A stretch of DNA of 64,000 nucleotides from Allobrachymonas denitrificans DSM 15123 (lineage in GTDB: Bacteria > Pseudomonadota > Gammaproteobacteria > Burkholderiales > Burkholderiaceae_C), in NCBI RefSeq assembly GCF_900110225.1, contig NZ_FOCW01000001.1:1178001-1242000 (forward strand). The letters are read 5' to 3'. Each line of letters begins with the position of its first letter. Within the stretch, counting starts at the first letter, position 1. Shown piece by piece: positions 1 to 9,272 of this stretch. Made by a program: the position numbers and the translations under genes. A model generated the notes under the pieces. That model did no database searches, was not told the origin of the DNA, and saw nothing but the letters and a program-made list of their open reading frames with translations.

Positions 1-37
1 CGACGTAAATGGTGCCTTTTTCTGGAATCAAGCTCAT
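1..37 (-). CDS. Response regulator, N-terminal fragment (cut by window edge)
   Basis: Only the first 12 codons lie in the window, reading MSLIPEKGTIYV on the minus strand. A start of the form G-T-(I/V)-Y-V, normally followed by V-D-D-D, is typical of FixJ/TodT-type response regulators with a receiver domain and a LuxR-type DNA-binding domain. The ATG overlaps the stop codon of the upstream histidine kinase in an ATGA arrangement (34-37), so the two are translationally coupled and very probably form a two-component pair. The identity beyond 'response regulator' is inference from this start and from the partner gene. Confidence 0.72.
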   Translation of the reverse strand, partial: MSLIPEKGTIYV

Positions 38-2553
38 GATGTGATCGTCTGTGAGTCGCGGGAAACAGGAGTGGTGGGAATCGGCAGCCAGAACGTGAAG
101 CGGCAACCAGTCACCATATTGTCATTGTAGATGTTCTCGGCCATCAATCGGCCCTGGTGCGATTCAACAATGCTGCGGCACAGGTTCAGGCCGATGCCCA
201 TGCCCTCGGCCTTGGTGGTGTAGAAAGCCTCGAACAGGTGGTCCAGCGTCTCCTGCGACAGGCCCGAGCCCTGATCCTCGATGCTGAATTCGATCACCGG
301 GCGATCCTCGCGCACTGCGGTGCTGACGTCCAGCCGCACATGGCGGCGTTCGGCCAGCATGCCTGCCAGATCGATGGCTTCAGCTGCATTCTTGAGCAGG
401 TTGATCAGCACCTGCTCCACCAGAATCTTGTCCACGCGCAGGATGGGCAGGCCGCGTTCCACGCGGTATTGCAGGCGCACGTTGCGACGGCGCATTTCGA
501 TTTCGGCGAGCTCGACCGCTTCCACCACCATGGTTTCGACATCGGCATCCGAGTAGTTCGGCGTGCTGCGCTTCACGAAGGTACGGATGCGCTGGATGAT
601 CTGTCCGGCACGCTGGGCCTGGCGCGAGGTCTTGTCCAGCGCACCCAGCAGCGCCTCCTGGTCGATCTGGCCATTGCGCAGGCGGCTGATCATGCCGTTG
701 CAGTAATTGTTGATGGCGGTGAGCGGCTGGTTCAGTTCATGCGCCACGCTGGAGGCCATCTCGCCCATGGTCACCAGACGGCTGGCGGCCTGCGCACGCG
801 CTTCGTGCTGGGCGCTCTGTTCCTCGGCCTGGCGGCGTGCCGTGATGTCGGTGGCCACGACCAGTTGCGCCAGGCGTCCGTCGACCCATTCCAGATAGCG
901 TGAGCGCACCTCGATCCACTTGCCGAGTCCGGCCAGATAGATCTCGGTATTGTTGCTGGCATCCTGCAGGGCCGTGGTGGGCAGACCTGCCAGGGTGTCT
1001 TCGCCATTGCGCGCCACGCCTTCGACTGGGGCGCCCGGACTGCCGGCCTTGGTCAGCATCTGCATGTGGCCGGCTGCGTTGTCATCCGTGAACCAGTGGC
1101 GGTAGGCCTGGTTGGCAAACAGCAACTCCTTGCTGCCCAGCGGCGCTACCGAGATGCTTACGTCGAGTGCATCGAGCACGCGCGTGAAACGCTCGTAGGC
1201 GTTGGTCAGTTGGCGCTTGATGCGGTTGGGCTCGGTAATGTCCGTCATCGAGGACATCCAGCCCGTTTGCCGTCCGTCAACCCCGATCAGGGGGGACATG
1301 TAGATGCGTGCTTCGAAGGTGGTGCCGTTCTTGCGCAGCACGCGCATCACGTAGCCGCCCTGGGGAATCTGGTCCTGCAAGGTCTTGCTCAGGATGCGGT
1401 GGTGGCGCGTGTGATCGTCCTCATGCCAGAAGGAATAGGGCGGGCGCTGCCCGATCAGTTCCTCGGCGCTCCAGCCGGTCATCTGGCAGAACGCGGAGTT
1501 GACATAGCTGATGCGGCCGTCCAGATCCAGCGCCCGCATGCCGATGACCAGCGAGTTTTCCATGGCGCGGCGGAAGCTGGTTTCGGACAGCAACTCCTGC
1601 TGCGAGCGCTGGCGGCGGCGCAGGTGCAGCCAGTTGGCAATCAGCATCCAGGCCGTGAGCGCACTCAGCGCCAAGACCAGCAGGAACAGGCCGCGATTGG
1701 TCATACTGCCGCTGGCACGGTAGGCACGCAGGTGCAGCGTCAGTACATTGTCGACCGTGGCCAGCGGTGCGTTGTAGACACTGCTGTGCATGGAGGACCA
1801 GAGCTGCCACCAGGCAATCTTTTCGTCGTCCGGGTTCACGCTCTGTCCTGCCACCACGCGCTTGTGTGCGTCCATCAGCGACACGGCGTAGCTGGCGAAC
1901 ACATCGGAGGGAATGGCGTAATACAGCAGGGAAGACAAGTTGTAGCGGGCGTACAGGAAGCTGTCGGGTGCATCACGCTGCCCCAGCGGCAACATGAAGG
2001 CGAGGAAAGCGTCTTCCCCTTCGTGGCGGGTGACCACCACATAGCGGGCTTGCCGGGACTTTCTCACTTCATCGAGCAGCACCTGTTCCTGGGGCAGAGG
2101 CAGCCCCATACCCGGGCGTGGCAGGGGGTAGCCTGCGGTGTCATGCATTTCCTTGGACGCACGCGCCTTGCCATCCAGGTTCAGCCAGGTCACGTCCAGC
2201 ACCTCCGGGTTGTCCAGCGAGAGGAGGGAGACGCGGTCGGCAAAGGCTGCAGGGGATGCCAGTTCCGGTTGCAGCTCGCGCCCGAACTTCTGCAGCTGCT
2301 CCTGACGCTCTGCCAGCCGCAGATTCACGCGCTGGCGCGAATGTTCGCCATCGCGCTGCACGGACTGCTGTTCGGCCTGCATTTCCTCCATGCGCAGGTA
2401 GCTGATGGCTGCCACCACTGCCATGGCAAACAGCAGCACCGCGAGCACCGGAAACAGACCCATGAAACGGTCCTGCCGGTGCGCGGGCAGATCACGCCAC
2501 CACTGCAGCGAGTTCAGGAGTTTCCCGGATCGGGACCAGATGCTGTTACCCAT
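34..2553 (-). CDS. PAS-domain membrane sensor histidine kinase
   Basis: This 839-residue protein has a first membrane segment at about residues 31-52, a roughly 230-residue periplasmic sensor region, and a second membrane segment at about 287-308. Two PAS-like domains follow (about 325-440 and 455-575), then a HisKA domain with phosphoacceptor H605 in VAHELNQPLTAI, and a HATPase domain with the N box (VLINLLKNAAEAI), G1 (DQGSGL) and G2 (GMGIGLNLCRSI) motifs. It should autophosphorylate on H605 and pass the phosphate to the response regulator it overlaps by 4 bp. It is divergent from aceE across 220 bp. Control of pyruvate dehydrogenase is plausible from position but not shown. The ligand is unknown. 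Confidence 0.9.
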   Translation of the reverse strand: MGNSIWSRSGKLLNSLQWWRDLPAHRQDRFMGLFPVLAVLLFAMAVVAAISYLRMEEMQAEQQSVQRDGEHSRQRVNLRLAERQEQLQKFGRELQPELASPAAFADRVSLLSLDNPEVLDVTWLNLDGKARASKEMHDTAGYPLPRPGMGLPLPQEQVLLDEVRKSRQARYVVVTRHEGEDAFLAFMLPLGQRDAPDSFLYARYNLSSLLYYAIPSDVFASYAVSLMDAHKRVVAGQSVNPDDEKIAWWQLWSSMHSSVYNAPLATVDNVLTLHLRAYRASGSMTNRGLFLLVLALSALTAWMLIANWLHLRRRQRSQQELLSETSFRRAMENSLVIGMRALDLDGRISYVNSAFCQMTGWSAEELIGQRPPYSFWHEDDHTRHHRILSKTLQDQIPQGGYVMRVLRKNGTTFEARIYMSPLIGVDGRQTGWMSSMTDITEPNRIKRQLTNAYERFTRVLDALDVSISVAPLGSKELLFANQAYRHWFTDDNAAGHMQMLTKAGSPGAPVEGVARNGEDTLAGLPTTALQDASNNTEIYLAGLGKWIEVRSRYLEWVDGRLAQLVVATDITARRQAEEQSAQHEARAQAASRLVTMGEMASSVAHELNQPLTAINNYCNGMISRLRNGQIDQEALLGALDKTSRQAQRAGQIIQRIRTFVKRSTPNYSDADVETMVVEAVELAEIEMRRRNVRLQYRVERGLPILRVDKILVEQVLINLLKNAAEAIDLAGMLAERRHVRLDVSTAVREDRPVIEFSIEDQGSGLSQETLDHLFEAFYTTKAEGMGIGLNLCRSIVESHQGRLMAENIYNDNMVTGCRFTFWLPIPTTPVSRDSQTITS

Positions 2554-2690
2554 GAAAACGTCGATCGAACAGATTGGAGGCGGCGTGCGCTCGATATTAA
2601 ACGCACATCATGCCAGCCAAGCTTTCCACGCGGCTTACAGGGAACGCCCGATCGGTCATATTTTCTTAATATGAAAATAATGATCATATG

Positions 2691-2719
2691 TTGAAATAGG
2701 GGTTTCCTTGTGAGATACT
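2691..2719 (+). promoter_or_regulatory. Predicted sigma-70 promoter of aceE
   Basis: A -35 element TTGAAA (2691-2696) and a -10 element GATACT (2714-2719) are 17 bp apart, and a TGn extended -10 motif lies at 2711-2713. The predicted start is near 2726, giving a leader of about 48 nt before the aceE ATG. Dyads flank it: ATGATCAT at 2680-2687 just upstream of the -35, and imperfect 7-bp arms around 2719-2738 over the start site. Both are reasonable operator positions for the divergent two-component system or another regulator. Confidence 0.6.
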
Positions 2720-2773
2720 GCGCATGCATTTATGCACAATCCCCTGAGAACCATAACGCTAGGAGACAACACC

Positions 2774-5482
2774 ATGTCAGACGCACAGATGCCAGTGGAC
2801 GGTCACATCATTCCGGATACCGATACACAGGAAACACGCGAGTGGATGGATGCACTGGCCGCAGTGATTGCCAACGAAGGCAAGGAGCGCGCCCACTTCC
2901 TGCTGGAGCACCTGCTGGAAACGGCTCGCCAGCACAGCATGGACATGCCTTTTTCCGCGCACACTGCCTACGTCAACACGCTCGAACCCGAGCAGGAGGC
3001 GCGCAACCCCGGCAACGTCACCATCGAGAAGCGCCTGCGCTCCTTCATGCGCTGGAACGCCATGGCCATGGTGGTGCGCGCCAACCGCCTCAATCCCGCT
3101 GACGGTGGTGACCTGGGCGGCCACATCGGCTCCTTTGCCTCGCTGGCCAGCATGCTGGGCGCCGGCTTCAACCATTTCTGGCACGCCGAGAGCGAAAACC
3201 ACGGCGGTGACTGCCTTTACATTCAGGGCCACAGCGCGCCCGGCATCTATGCCCGCGCCTACCTGGAAGGCCGCCTGAACGAAGACCAGCTCGACAACTT
3301 CCGCCAGGAAGTCGGCGGCAAGGGCCTGTCCAGCTATCCGCATCCGAAGCTGATGCCCAATTTCTGGCAGTTCCCGACGGTGTCCATGGGCCTGGGCCCG
3401 CTGATGGCCATCTACCAGGCGCGCTTCCTGAAATACCTGCATGCCCGCGGCATCGCCAATACCGAAAACCGCAAGGTCTGGGTGTTCCTGGGCGACGGCG
3501 AGATGGACGAAGTGGAAAGCCTGGGTGCCATCAGCCTGGCTTCGCGCGAGAAGCTCGACAACCTGATCTTCGTCATCAACTGCAACCTGCAGCGTCTGGA
3601 TGGCCCCGTGCGCGGCAACGGCAAGATCGTGCAGGAACTCGAAGGCGAATTCCGCGGTTCCGGCTGGAACGTGATCAAGCTGCTGTGGGGCAGCAACTGG
3701 GATCCGCTGCTGGCCCGTGACAAGGACGGCATGCTGCGCCAGTTGATGATGGAAGTGCTGGATGGCGACTACCAGTCCTTCAAGGCCAACGATGGCGCCT
3801 ATGTGCGCAAGCATTTCTTCGGTCGCCACCCCGAAACGGCCAAGCTGGTCGAGCACATGAGCGACGACGAGATCTGGGAACTGCGCCGCGGCGGCCACGA
3901 TCCCCAGAAGGTCTACGCAGCCTTCCACGCTGCCAACGAGCACAAGGGCCAGCCCACGGTGCTGCTGGTCAAGACCATCAAGGGCTTCGGCATGGGCAAG
4001 GCTGGTGAAGGCAAGAACACCGTCCACCAGACCAAGAAGCTGAGCGACCAGGACATCCGCTATATCCGCGACCGCTTCAACATCCCGATTCCGGACAGCG
4101 AGCTGCCCAACATCCCGTACTACAAGCCGGCGGATGACACCCCCGAGATGCAGTACCTGCACGCCCGCCGCAAGGAGCTGGGAGGCTATCTGCCGCATCG
4201 CCGCGCCAAGAGTGACGAGAGCTTCACCGTACCCTCGCTGGAAACCTTCAAAGCCGTGCTCGAGCCCACCGCGGAAGGCCGCGAGATCAGCACCACGCAA
4301 GCGTATGTGCGCTTCCTGACGCAGCTGCTGCGCGACCAGGCCCTCGGCCCGCGCGTGGTGCCCATTCTGGTGGACGAGGCCCGTACCTTCGGCATGGAAG
4401 GCCTGTTCCGCCAGATCGGCATCTACAACCCGGCTGGCCAGAACTACACGCCGGTCGACCGCGACCAGGTGATGTACTACAAGGAGCAGACCGACGGCCA
4501 GATCCTGCAGGAAGGCATCAACGAAGCCGGCGGCATGGCCAGCTGGATCGCAGCGGCCACCAGCTATTCCACGTCGAACCGGATCATGATCCCGTTCTAC
4601 GTCTACTACTCCATGTTCGGCTTCCAGCGCGTGGGCGACCTGGCCTGGGCCGCCGGCGACATGCAGGCGCGCGGTTTCCTGCTGGGCGGCACGTCCGGCC
4701 GTACCACGCTGAACGGCGAAGGCCTGCAGCACGAGGACGGTCACAGCCACATCCTGGCCGGAACCATCCCGAACTGCGTCACCTACGACCCGACCTTCGC
4801 GCACGAAGTCGCCATCATCCTGCACCATGGCCTGAAGCGCATGGTCGAGAAGCAGGACAACGTGTTCTTCTACCTGACGCTGCTGAACGAGAACTACGCC
4901 ATGCCTGGCCTGACTCCCGGCACGGAAGAGCAGATCATCAAGGGCATGTACCTGTGCAAGCCTGGTGCCGAAGGCGTCCAGCAGCGCGTGCAGCTGCTGG
5001 GCTCCGGCTCCATCCTGCGCGAAAGCATCGCAGCGCAGGCGCTGCTGGCCCAGGACTGGGGCATTGCTGCCGATGTCTGGAGCTGCCCGAGCTTCAACGA
5101 GCTGGGTCGCGACGGCCAGGACGCCGAACGCTGGAACCTGCTGCATCCGCTGGAGCAGCCGCGCAAGTCCTTTGTGCAGCAGCAGCTGGAAGGCAGTACC
5201 GGCCCGGTCATCGCCTCTACCGACTACATCAAGGCCTACGCCGAGCAGATCCGTCCGTTCATCCCGGCCGGTCGCAGCTACCGCGTGCTGGGCACCGACG
5301 GCTTTGGCCGCAGCGATTTCCGCTACCGCCTGCGCGAGCACTTCGAGATCGACCGCCACTACATCGTGCTGGCCGCGCTGCGCTCGCTGGCCGATGAAGG
5401 CAAGCTGCCGGTGGCCAAGGTGGCTGAAGCCATCGCCAAGTACGGCATCGATGCCGACAAGATCAACCCGCTGTACGCCTGA
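2774..5482 (+). CDS. aceE: Pyruvate dehydrogenase E1 component (homodimeric type)
   Basis: This is the E1 subunit of the pyruvate dehydrogenase complex. It decarboxylates pyruvate with thiamine diphosphate and acetylates the lipoyl groups of AceF. At 902 residues it matches the single-chain proteobacterial E1 (E. coli 887). The ThDP motif starts at G240-D241-G242 (GDGEMDE) and closes with the NCNLQ segment. I chose the ATG at 2774 because AGGAGA lies 8 nt upstream; an in-frame ATG at 2732 has no comparable site and precedes an unconserved peptide. It is first in aceE-aceF-lpd, with 23 bp to aceF. Confidence 0.97.
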   Translation: MSDAQMPVDGHIIPDTDTQETREWMDALAAVIANEGKERAHFLLEHLLETARQHSMDMPFSAHTAYVNTLEPEQEARNPGNVTIEKRLRSFMRWNAMAMVVRANRLNPADGGDLGGHIGSFASLASMLGAGFNHFWHAESENHGGDCLYIQGHSAPGIYARAYLEGRLNEDQLDNFRQEVGGKGLSSYPHPKLMPNFWQFPTVSMGLGPLMAIYQARFLKYLHARGIANTENRKVWVFLGDGEMDEVESLGAISLASREKLDNLIFVINCNLQRLDGPVRGNGKIVQELEGEFRGSGWNVIKLLWGSNWDPLLARDKDGMLRQLMMEVLDGDYQSFKANDGAYVRKHFFGRHPETAKLVEHMSDDEIWELRRGGHDPQKVYAAFHAANEHKGQPTVLLVKTIKGFGMGKAGEGKNTVHQTKKLSDQDIRYIRDRFNIPIPDSELPNIPYYKPADDTPEMQYLHARRKELGGYLPHRRAKSDESFTVPSLETFKAVLEPTAEGREISTTQAYVRFLTQLLRDQALGPRVVPILVDEARTFGMEGLFRQIGIYNPAGQNYTPVDRDQVMYYKEQTDGQILQEGINEAGGMASWIAAATSYSTSNRIMIPFYVYYSMFGFQRVGDLAWAAGDMQARGFLLGGTSGRTTLNGEGLQHEDGHSHILAGTIPNCVTYDPTFAHEVAIILHHGLKRMVEKQDNVFFYLTLLNENYAMPGLTPGTEEQIIKGMYLCKPGAEGVQQRVQLLGSGSILRESIAAQALLAQDWGIAADVWSCPSFNELGRDGQDAERWNLLHPLEQPRKSFVQQQLEGSTGPVIASTDYIKAYAEQIRPFIPAGRSYRVLGTDGFGRSDFRYRLREHFEIDRHYIVLAALRSLADEGKLPVAKVAEAIAKYGIDADKINPLYA

Positions 5483-5505
5483 TCCGGCGCGAAAGGAGAC
5501 AGACT

Positions 5506-7239
5506 ATGGCAACGATCGAGGTCAAGGTGCCGGATATCGGTGATTTTTCCGATGTGGCAGTGATTGAAGTACTGGTCAAGGCTGGCGACACCGTCAAGGT
5601 GGAGCAGAGCCTGATCACGGTGGAGAGCGACAAGGCCTCCATGGAAATTCCTTCCAGCCATGCTGGCGTGGTGAAGGAAGTCAAGGTCAACCTGGGCGAC
5701 AAGGTGCGCGAAGGTTCCGTGGTGCTGCTGCTGGAAGCAGCCGGCGCGGATGCGGGGCAGGGTGCTGCGGCACCGTCGCCCGCCAATGCCGAGCCGCCCG
5801 TGAGCGGCAGCGAAGTGGTGCCGGGTGCAAGCGAGGCTTCTGCAGCTGCTCGTGCGGCCGATACGGCTGGCGCTGGTGCTGCGCAGGCAGCGACCGGTGG
5901 CAGCGTCGAGGTGCGCGTGCCCGATATCGGCGACTTCAAGGATGTCGCTGTGATCGAGATGTTCGTCAAGCCGGGTGATACGGTGAAGGTCGAGCAGAGC
6001 CTGCTCACCGTCGAGAGCGACAAGGCCTCGATGGAAATCCCGTCCAGCCATGCCGGCACGGTGAAGGAAGTCAAGGTCAACCTGGGTGACAAGATCAACC
6101 AGGGGGATGTGATCGTGATTCTGGAAGCCGCTGCGGGCGCTGCTGCTCCGGCAACTCCGGCCGCGCCTGCGCAAGCCACCGGTGCTCCGGTTCCGGCTGC
6201 CGCCCCGGCTCCTGCTCCAGCAGCACCTGCCGCTGCTGCGGCGGCTGCGACGACGGCGCCAGCCGCTGCGCACAACCCTGCGGCAGCGCCGGCCAGCGGC
6301 AAGCTGCCCCACGCCTCGCCCTCCGTGCGCAAGTTCGCCCGCCTGTTGGGTGTGCCGATCGCCGAAGTCAAGGGCACCGGTCCCAAGGGCCGCATCACGC
6401 AGGAAGACATCCAGGCCTTCACCAAGGCCGTCATGTCCGGTGCCCAGCAGACGCAGGCGCAGGTTGCCAAGGCTCCGGCCGGAGGCGGCGTGACGGGCGG
6501 CGGCGAGCTCAACCTGCTGCCCTGGCCCAAGGTCGATTTCGCCAAGTTCGGCGAGATCGAAACCCAGCCGCTGTCGCGCATCAAGAAAATCTCGGCGCAG
6601 AACCTGTCGCGCAACTGGGTGATGATCCCGGCCGTGACCTACCACGAGGATGCCGACATCACCGACCTGGAAGCCTTCCGCGTGACCCTGAACAAGGAGA
6701 ACGAGAAGGCGGGCATCAAGGTCACCATGCTGGCCTTCCTGATCAAGGCCTGCGTCAAGGCGCTGCAGAAGTTCCCCGAGTTCAACAGCTCGCTGGATGG
6801 CGACAACCTGGTGCTCAAGAAGTACTTCAACATCGCCTTTGCCGCCGACACGCCGAATGGCCTGGTGGTTCCGGTCATCAAGAACGCCGACAAGAAGTCC
6901 GTGTTCGAGATCGCGCAGGAATCCGGCGAACTGGCGAAGAAAGCCCGCGACGGCAAGCTGAGTCCTGCCGACATGCAGGGTGCCTGCTTCACCATTTCCA
7001 GCCTGGGTGGCATCGGTGGCACGTATTTCGCGCCCATCGTCAATGCGCCCGAGGTGGCGATTCTCGGCGTCAACAAGAGCGCCATGAAGCCGGTGTGGGA
7101 CGGCAAGCAATTCGTGCCGCGCCTCACGCTGCCGCTGTCGCTCACGGCCGACCACCGCGTCATCGACGGTGCCCTGGCCACGCGTTTCAACGTCTACCTG
7201 GCGCAGCTGCTGGCTGATTTCCGCCGCGTGGCACTGTAA
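5506..7239 (+). CDS. aceF: Pyruvate dehydrogenase E2, dihydrolipoyl acetyltransferase with two lipoyl domains
   Basis: E2 forms the core of the complex and transfers acetyl groups from lipoamide to CoA. The 577 residues comprise lipoyl domain 1 (lipoylated K43 in ESDKASME), an Ala-rich linker, lipoyl domain 2 (K173 in the same motif), a long Ala/Pro linker (about 205-265), a peripheral subunit-binding domain (about 268-305), and the acyltransferase domain with H550 and D554 in DHRVIDG near the C-terminus. The two lipoyl domains are nearly identical copies 130 residues apart, and a third close copy opens the next gene. Stop and next start are 10 bp apart. Confidence 0.97.
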   Translation: MATIEVKVPDIGDFSDVAVIEVLVKAGDTVKVEQSLITVESDKASMEIPSSHAGVVKEVKVNLGDKVREGSVVLLLEAAGADAGQGAAAPSPANAEPPVSGSEVVPGASEASAAARAADTAGAGAAQAATGGSVEVRVPDIGDFKDVAVIEMFVKPGDTVKVEQSLLTVESDKASMEIPSSHAGTVKEVKVNLGDKINQGDVIVILEAAAGAAAPATPAAPAQATGAPVPAAAPAPAPAAPAAAAAAATTAPAAAHNPAAAPASGKLPHASPSVRKFARLLGVPIAEVKGTGPKGRITQEDIQAFTKAVMSGAQQTQAQVAKAPAGGGVTGGGELNLLPWPKVDFAKFGEIETQPLSRIKKISAQNLSRNWVMIPAVTYHEDADITDLEAFRVTLNKENEKAGIKVTMLAFLIKACVKALQKFPEFNSSLDGDNLVLKKYFNIAFAADTPNGLVVPVIKNADKKSVFEIAQESGELAKKARDGKLSPADMQGACFTISSLGGIGGTYFAPIVNAPEVAILGVNKSAMKPVWDGKQFVPRLTLPLSLTADHRVIDGALATRFNVYLAQLLADFRRVAL

Positions 7240-7249
7240 GGAGCTGAAG

Positions 7250-9133
7250 ATGAGCGAAGTGCAAGTCAAGGTTCCCGATATCGGCGATTTCGCCGAAGTG
7301 GCCGTAATCGAAGTGCTGGTCAAGCCCGGCGACACCATCAAGGTGGAGCAGAGCCTGATCACGGTCGAGAGCGACAAGGCCTCCATGGAGATCCCCTCCA
7401 GCCATGCCGGCGTGGTCAAGTCCCTCGCTGTCCAGTTGGGCGACAAGGTCAGCGAAGGCTCCGTGCTGTTGACGCTGGAAGTGCAGGAGCAGGGCGCTGG
7501 AGACGGCGCCGCCTCGCAGCCCGCTCAAGCCGGTGCCTCCGCCGGTGCGGCAAGTGCTGCATCGCCGGCGGCGTCCCCATCAGCCCCGGTCACAGCCGGT
7601 TCGGCACAGGCTGCGCAAGCCGTTGCTGCGCCGGCCCCGGTTGCCTCCAGCTACAGCGGCCACGTCGACCAGCAATGCGACGTCCTGGTGCTGGGCGGCG
7701 GCCCCGGTGGCTACAGTGCCGCCTTCCGCGCAGCCGACCTGGGTCTGAACGTGGTGCTCGTCGAGCGTTACGCCACCCTGGGCGGCGTCTGCCTGAACGT
7801 AGGCTGCATCCCGTCCAAGGCGCTGCTGCACGTGGCTGCCGTCATGGACGAAGTCGGCCACATGGCCGATCTCGGCGTGGACTTTGGCAAACCCGTGGTC
7901 AATATCGACAAGCTGCGTGGCTACAAGGAAAAGGTGATCGGCAAGCTGACCGGCGGCCTCGCCGCCATGGCGAAGATGCGCAAGGTGACCGTGGTGCGCG
8001 GCTACGGCGCCTTCGTCAGCCCCAACCATGTGCAGGTCGAGGAAACCACCGGCACCAGCCAGGAAAAGACCGGCAACACCACCACCATCGGCTTCCAGAA
8101 GTGCATCATCGCGGCCGGCAGCCAAGCCGTGCGTCTGCCCTTCATGCCTGAAGATCCGCGTGTGGTGGACAGCACCGGCGCTCTGGCCCTCAAGGAAGTG
8201 CCCAAGCGCATGCTGATCCTCGGTGGCGGCATCATCGGTCTGGAAATGGGTACGGTGTACAGCACGCTGGGCGCCCGTCTGGACGTGGTGGAGATGCTCG
8301 ACGGCCTGATGCAGGGCGCCGACCGCGACCTGGTCAAGGTCTGGCAGAAGATGAACGCCCATCGTTTCGACAACATCATGCTCAAGACCAAGACGGTGGC
8401 TGCCAAGGCGACCGACGCGGGTATCGAGGTGACGTTCGCGCCAGCGGAAGAGGGGGGTCAGGTGCCGGCTCCGCAAACCTACGATCTGGTGCTGCAGGCT
8501 GTGGGGCGCAGTCCCAATGGCAAGAAGATCGCTGCCGACAAGGCGGGCGTCTCTGTCAGCGACCGCGGCTTCATCCCGGTCGATGTGCAGATGCGCACCA
8601 ACGTGCCGCACATCTTTGCCATTGGCGACATCGTGGGCCAGCCCATGCTGGCGCACAAGGCGGTGCATGAGGCGCATGTGGCCGCCGAAGTCATCGCCGG
8701 TGAACTCAAGGGCGACAAGGATCTGGCCGCGGCCGCATTCGACGCCCGCGTGATCCCCAGCGTGGCTTACACCGATCCCGAAGTGGCCTGGGTGGGCCTG
8801 ACCGAGGAGCAGGCCAAGGCCCAGGGCATCAAGGTCAGCAAGGGCCTGTTCCCGTGGTCGGCCTCGGGCCGTGCCATTGCCAATGGCCGCGACGAAGGCT
8901 TCACCAAGCTGCTGTTCGACGAGGAAACCCATCGCATCGTCGGTGGAGGCATCGTGGGCACGCATGCCGGTGACATGATCGGCGAGATTGCCCTGGCCAT
9001 CGAGATGGGCGCCGATGCTGTCGATATCGGCAAGACCATCCATCCGCATCCGACGCTGGGCGAAAGCATCGGCATGGCTGCGGAAGCGGCGCACGGCAGC
9101 TGTACCGATCTGCCGCCGCAGAAGCGCAGATAA
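7250..9133 (+). CDS. lpd: Dihydrolipoamide dehydrogenase (E3) with N-terminal lipoyl domain
   Basis: E3 reoxidises dihydrolipoamide on AceF with FAD and NAD+. The 627-residue product is longer than ordinary E3 (about 475) because residues 1-80 are a lipoyl domain (K43), followed by an Ala/Pro linker to about 140. The E3 part shows the FAD fingerprint GGGPGGYSAAFRAAD, redox cysteines C181 and C186 (GGVCLNVGCIPSK), an NAD-binding GGGIIGLEMG segment, and the H600/E605 pair in HPHPTLGE. The lipoyl-E3 fusion is a known betaproteobacterial and neisserial arrangement. The ATG at 7250 follows AAGGAG at 7238-7243; the reading frame is open upstream within aceF but lacks that site. Confidence 0.96.
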   Translation: MSEVQVKVPDIGDFAEVAVIEVLVKPGDTIKVEQSLITVESDKASMEIPSSHAGVVKSLAVQLGDKVSEGSVLLTLEVQEQGAGDGAASQPAQAGASAGAASAASPAASPSAPVTAGSAQAAQAVAAPAPVASSYSGHVDQQCDVLVLGGGPGGYSAAFRAADLGLNVVLVERYATLGGVCLNVGCIPSKALLHVAAVMDEVGHMADLGVDFGKPVVNIDKLRGYKEKVIGKLTGGLAAMAKMRKVTVVRGYGAFVSPNHVQVEETTGTSQEKTGNTTTIGFQKCIIAAGSQAVRLPFMPEDPRVVDSTGALALKEVPKRMLILGGGIIGLEMGTVYSTLGARLDVVEMLDGLMQGADRDLVKVWQKMNAHRFDNIMLKTKTVAAKATDAGIEVTFAPAEEGGQVPAPQTYDLVLQAVGRSPNGKKIAADKAGVSVSDRGFIPVDVQMRTNVPHIFAIGDIVGQPMLAHKAVHEAHVAAEVIAGELKGDKDLAAAAFDARVIPSVAYTDPEVAWVGLTEEQAKAQGIKVSKGLFPWSASGRAIANGRDEGFTKLLFDEETHRIVGGGIVGTHAGDMIGEIALAIEMGADAVDIGKTIHPHPTLGESIGMAAEAAHGSCTDLPPQKRR

Positions 9134-9159
9134 GCGCTTTCAGCGTCAGCAACGAGAAG

Positions 9160-9190
9160 CGCCGGTAGCTGCAAGGCCACCGGCGTTTTT
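9160..9190 (+). terminator. Rho-independent terminator after lpd
   Basis: A 7-bp perfect stem (CGCCGGT at 9160-9166 with ACCGGCG at 9179-9185) is followed at once by five Ts. It lies 26 nt after the lpd stop and ends the aceE-aceF-lpd transcript. Confidence 0.85.
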
Positions 9191-9220
9191 CTTGCCCACG
9201 GCACAGAAGGCAGGCAACAA

Positions 9221-9245
9221 AAAAGCGACCACTGGGGTCGCTTTT
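9221..9245. terminator. Bidirectional terminator between lpd and the NlpC/P60 gene
   Basis: Perfect 10-bp arms, AAAAGCGACC (9221-9230) and GGTCGCTTTT (9236-9245), surround a 5-nt loop. The A-tract and T-tract at the ends make it work in both directions, serving the convergent lpd (+) and NlpC/P60 gene (-). Confidence 0.88.
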
Positions 9246-9272
9246 CTCATGAAGAAGTTGTGTGGCAGGTCG

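Noticed and set aside
2732-2773. Upstream aceE start at 2732
   Set aside because: It would add 14 unconserved residues, sits only a few bases after the predicted transcription start, and the ATG at 2774 has a clear AGGAGA.
5506-7470. Tandem repeat or CRISPR-like array
   Set aside because: The repeated sequence is explained by three homologous lipoyl domains inside two genes; spacing and content do not fit an array.
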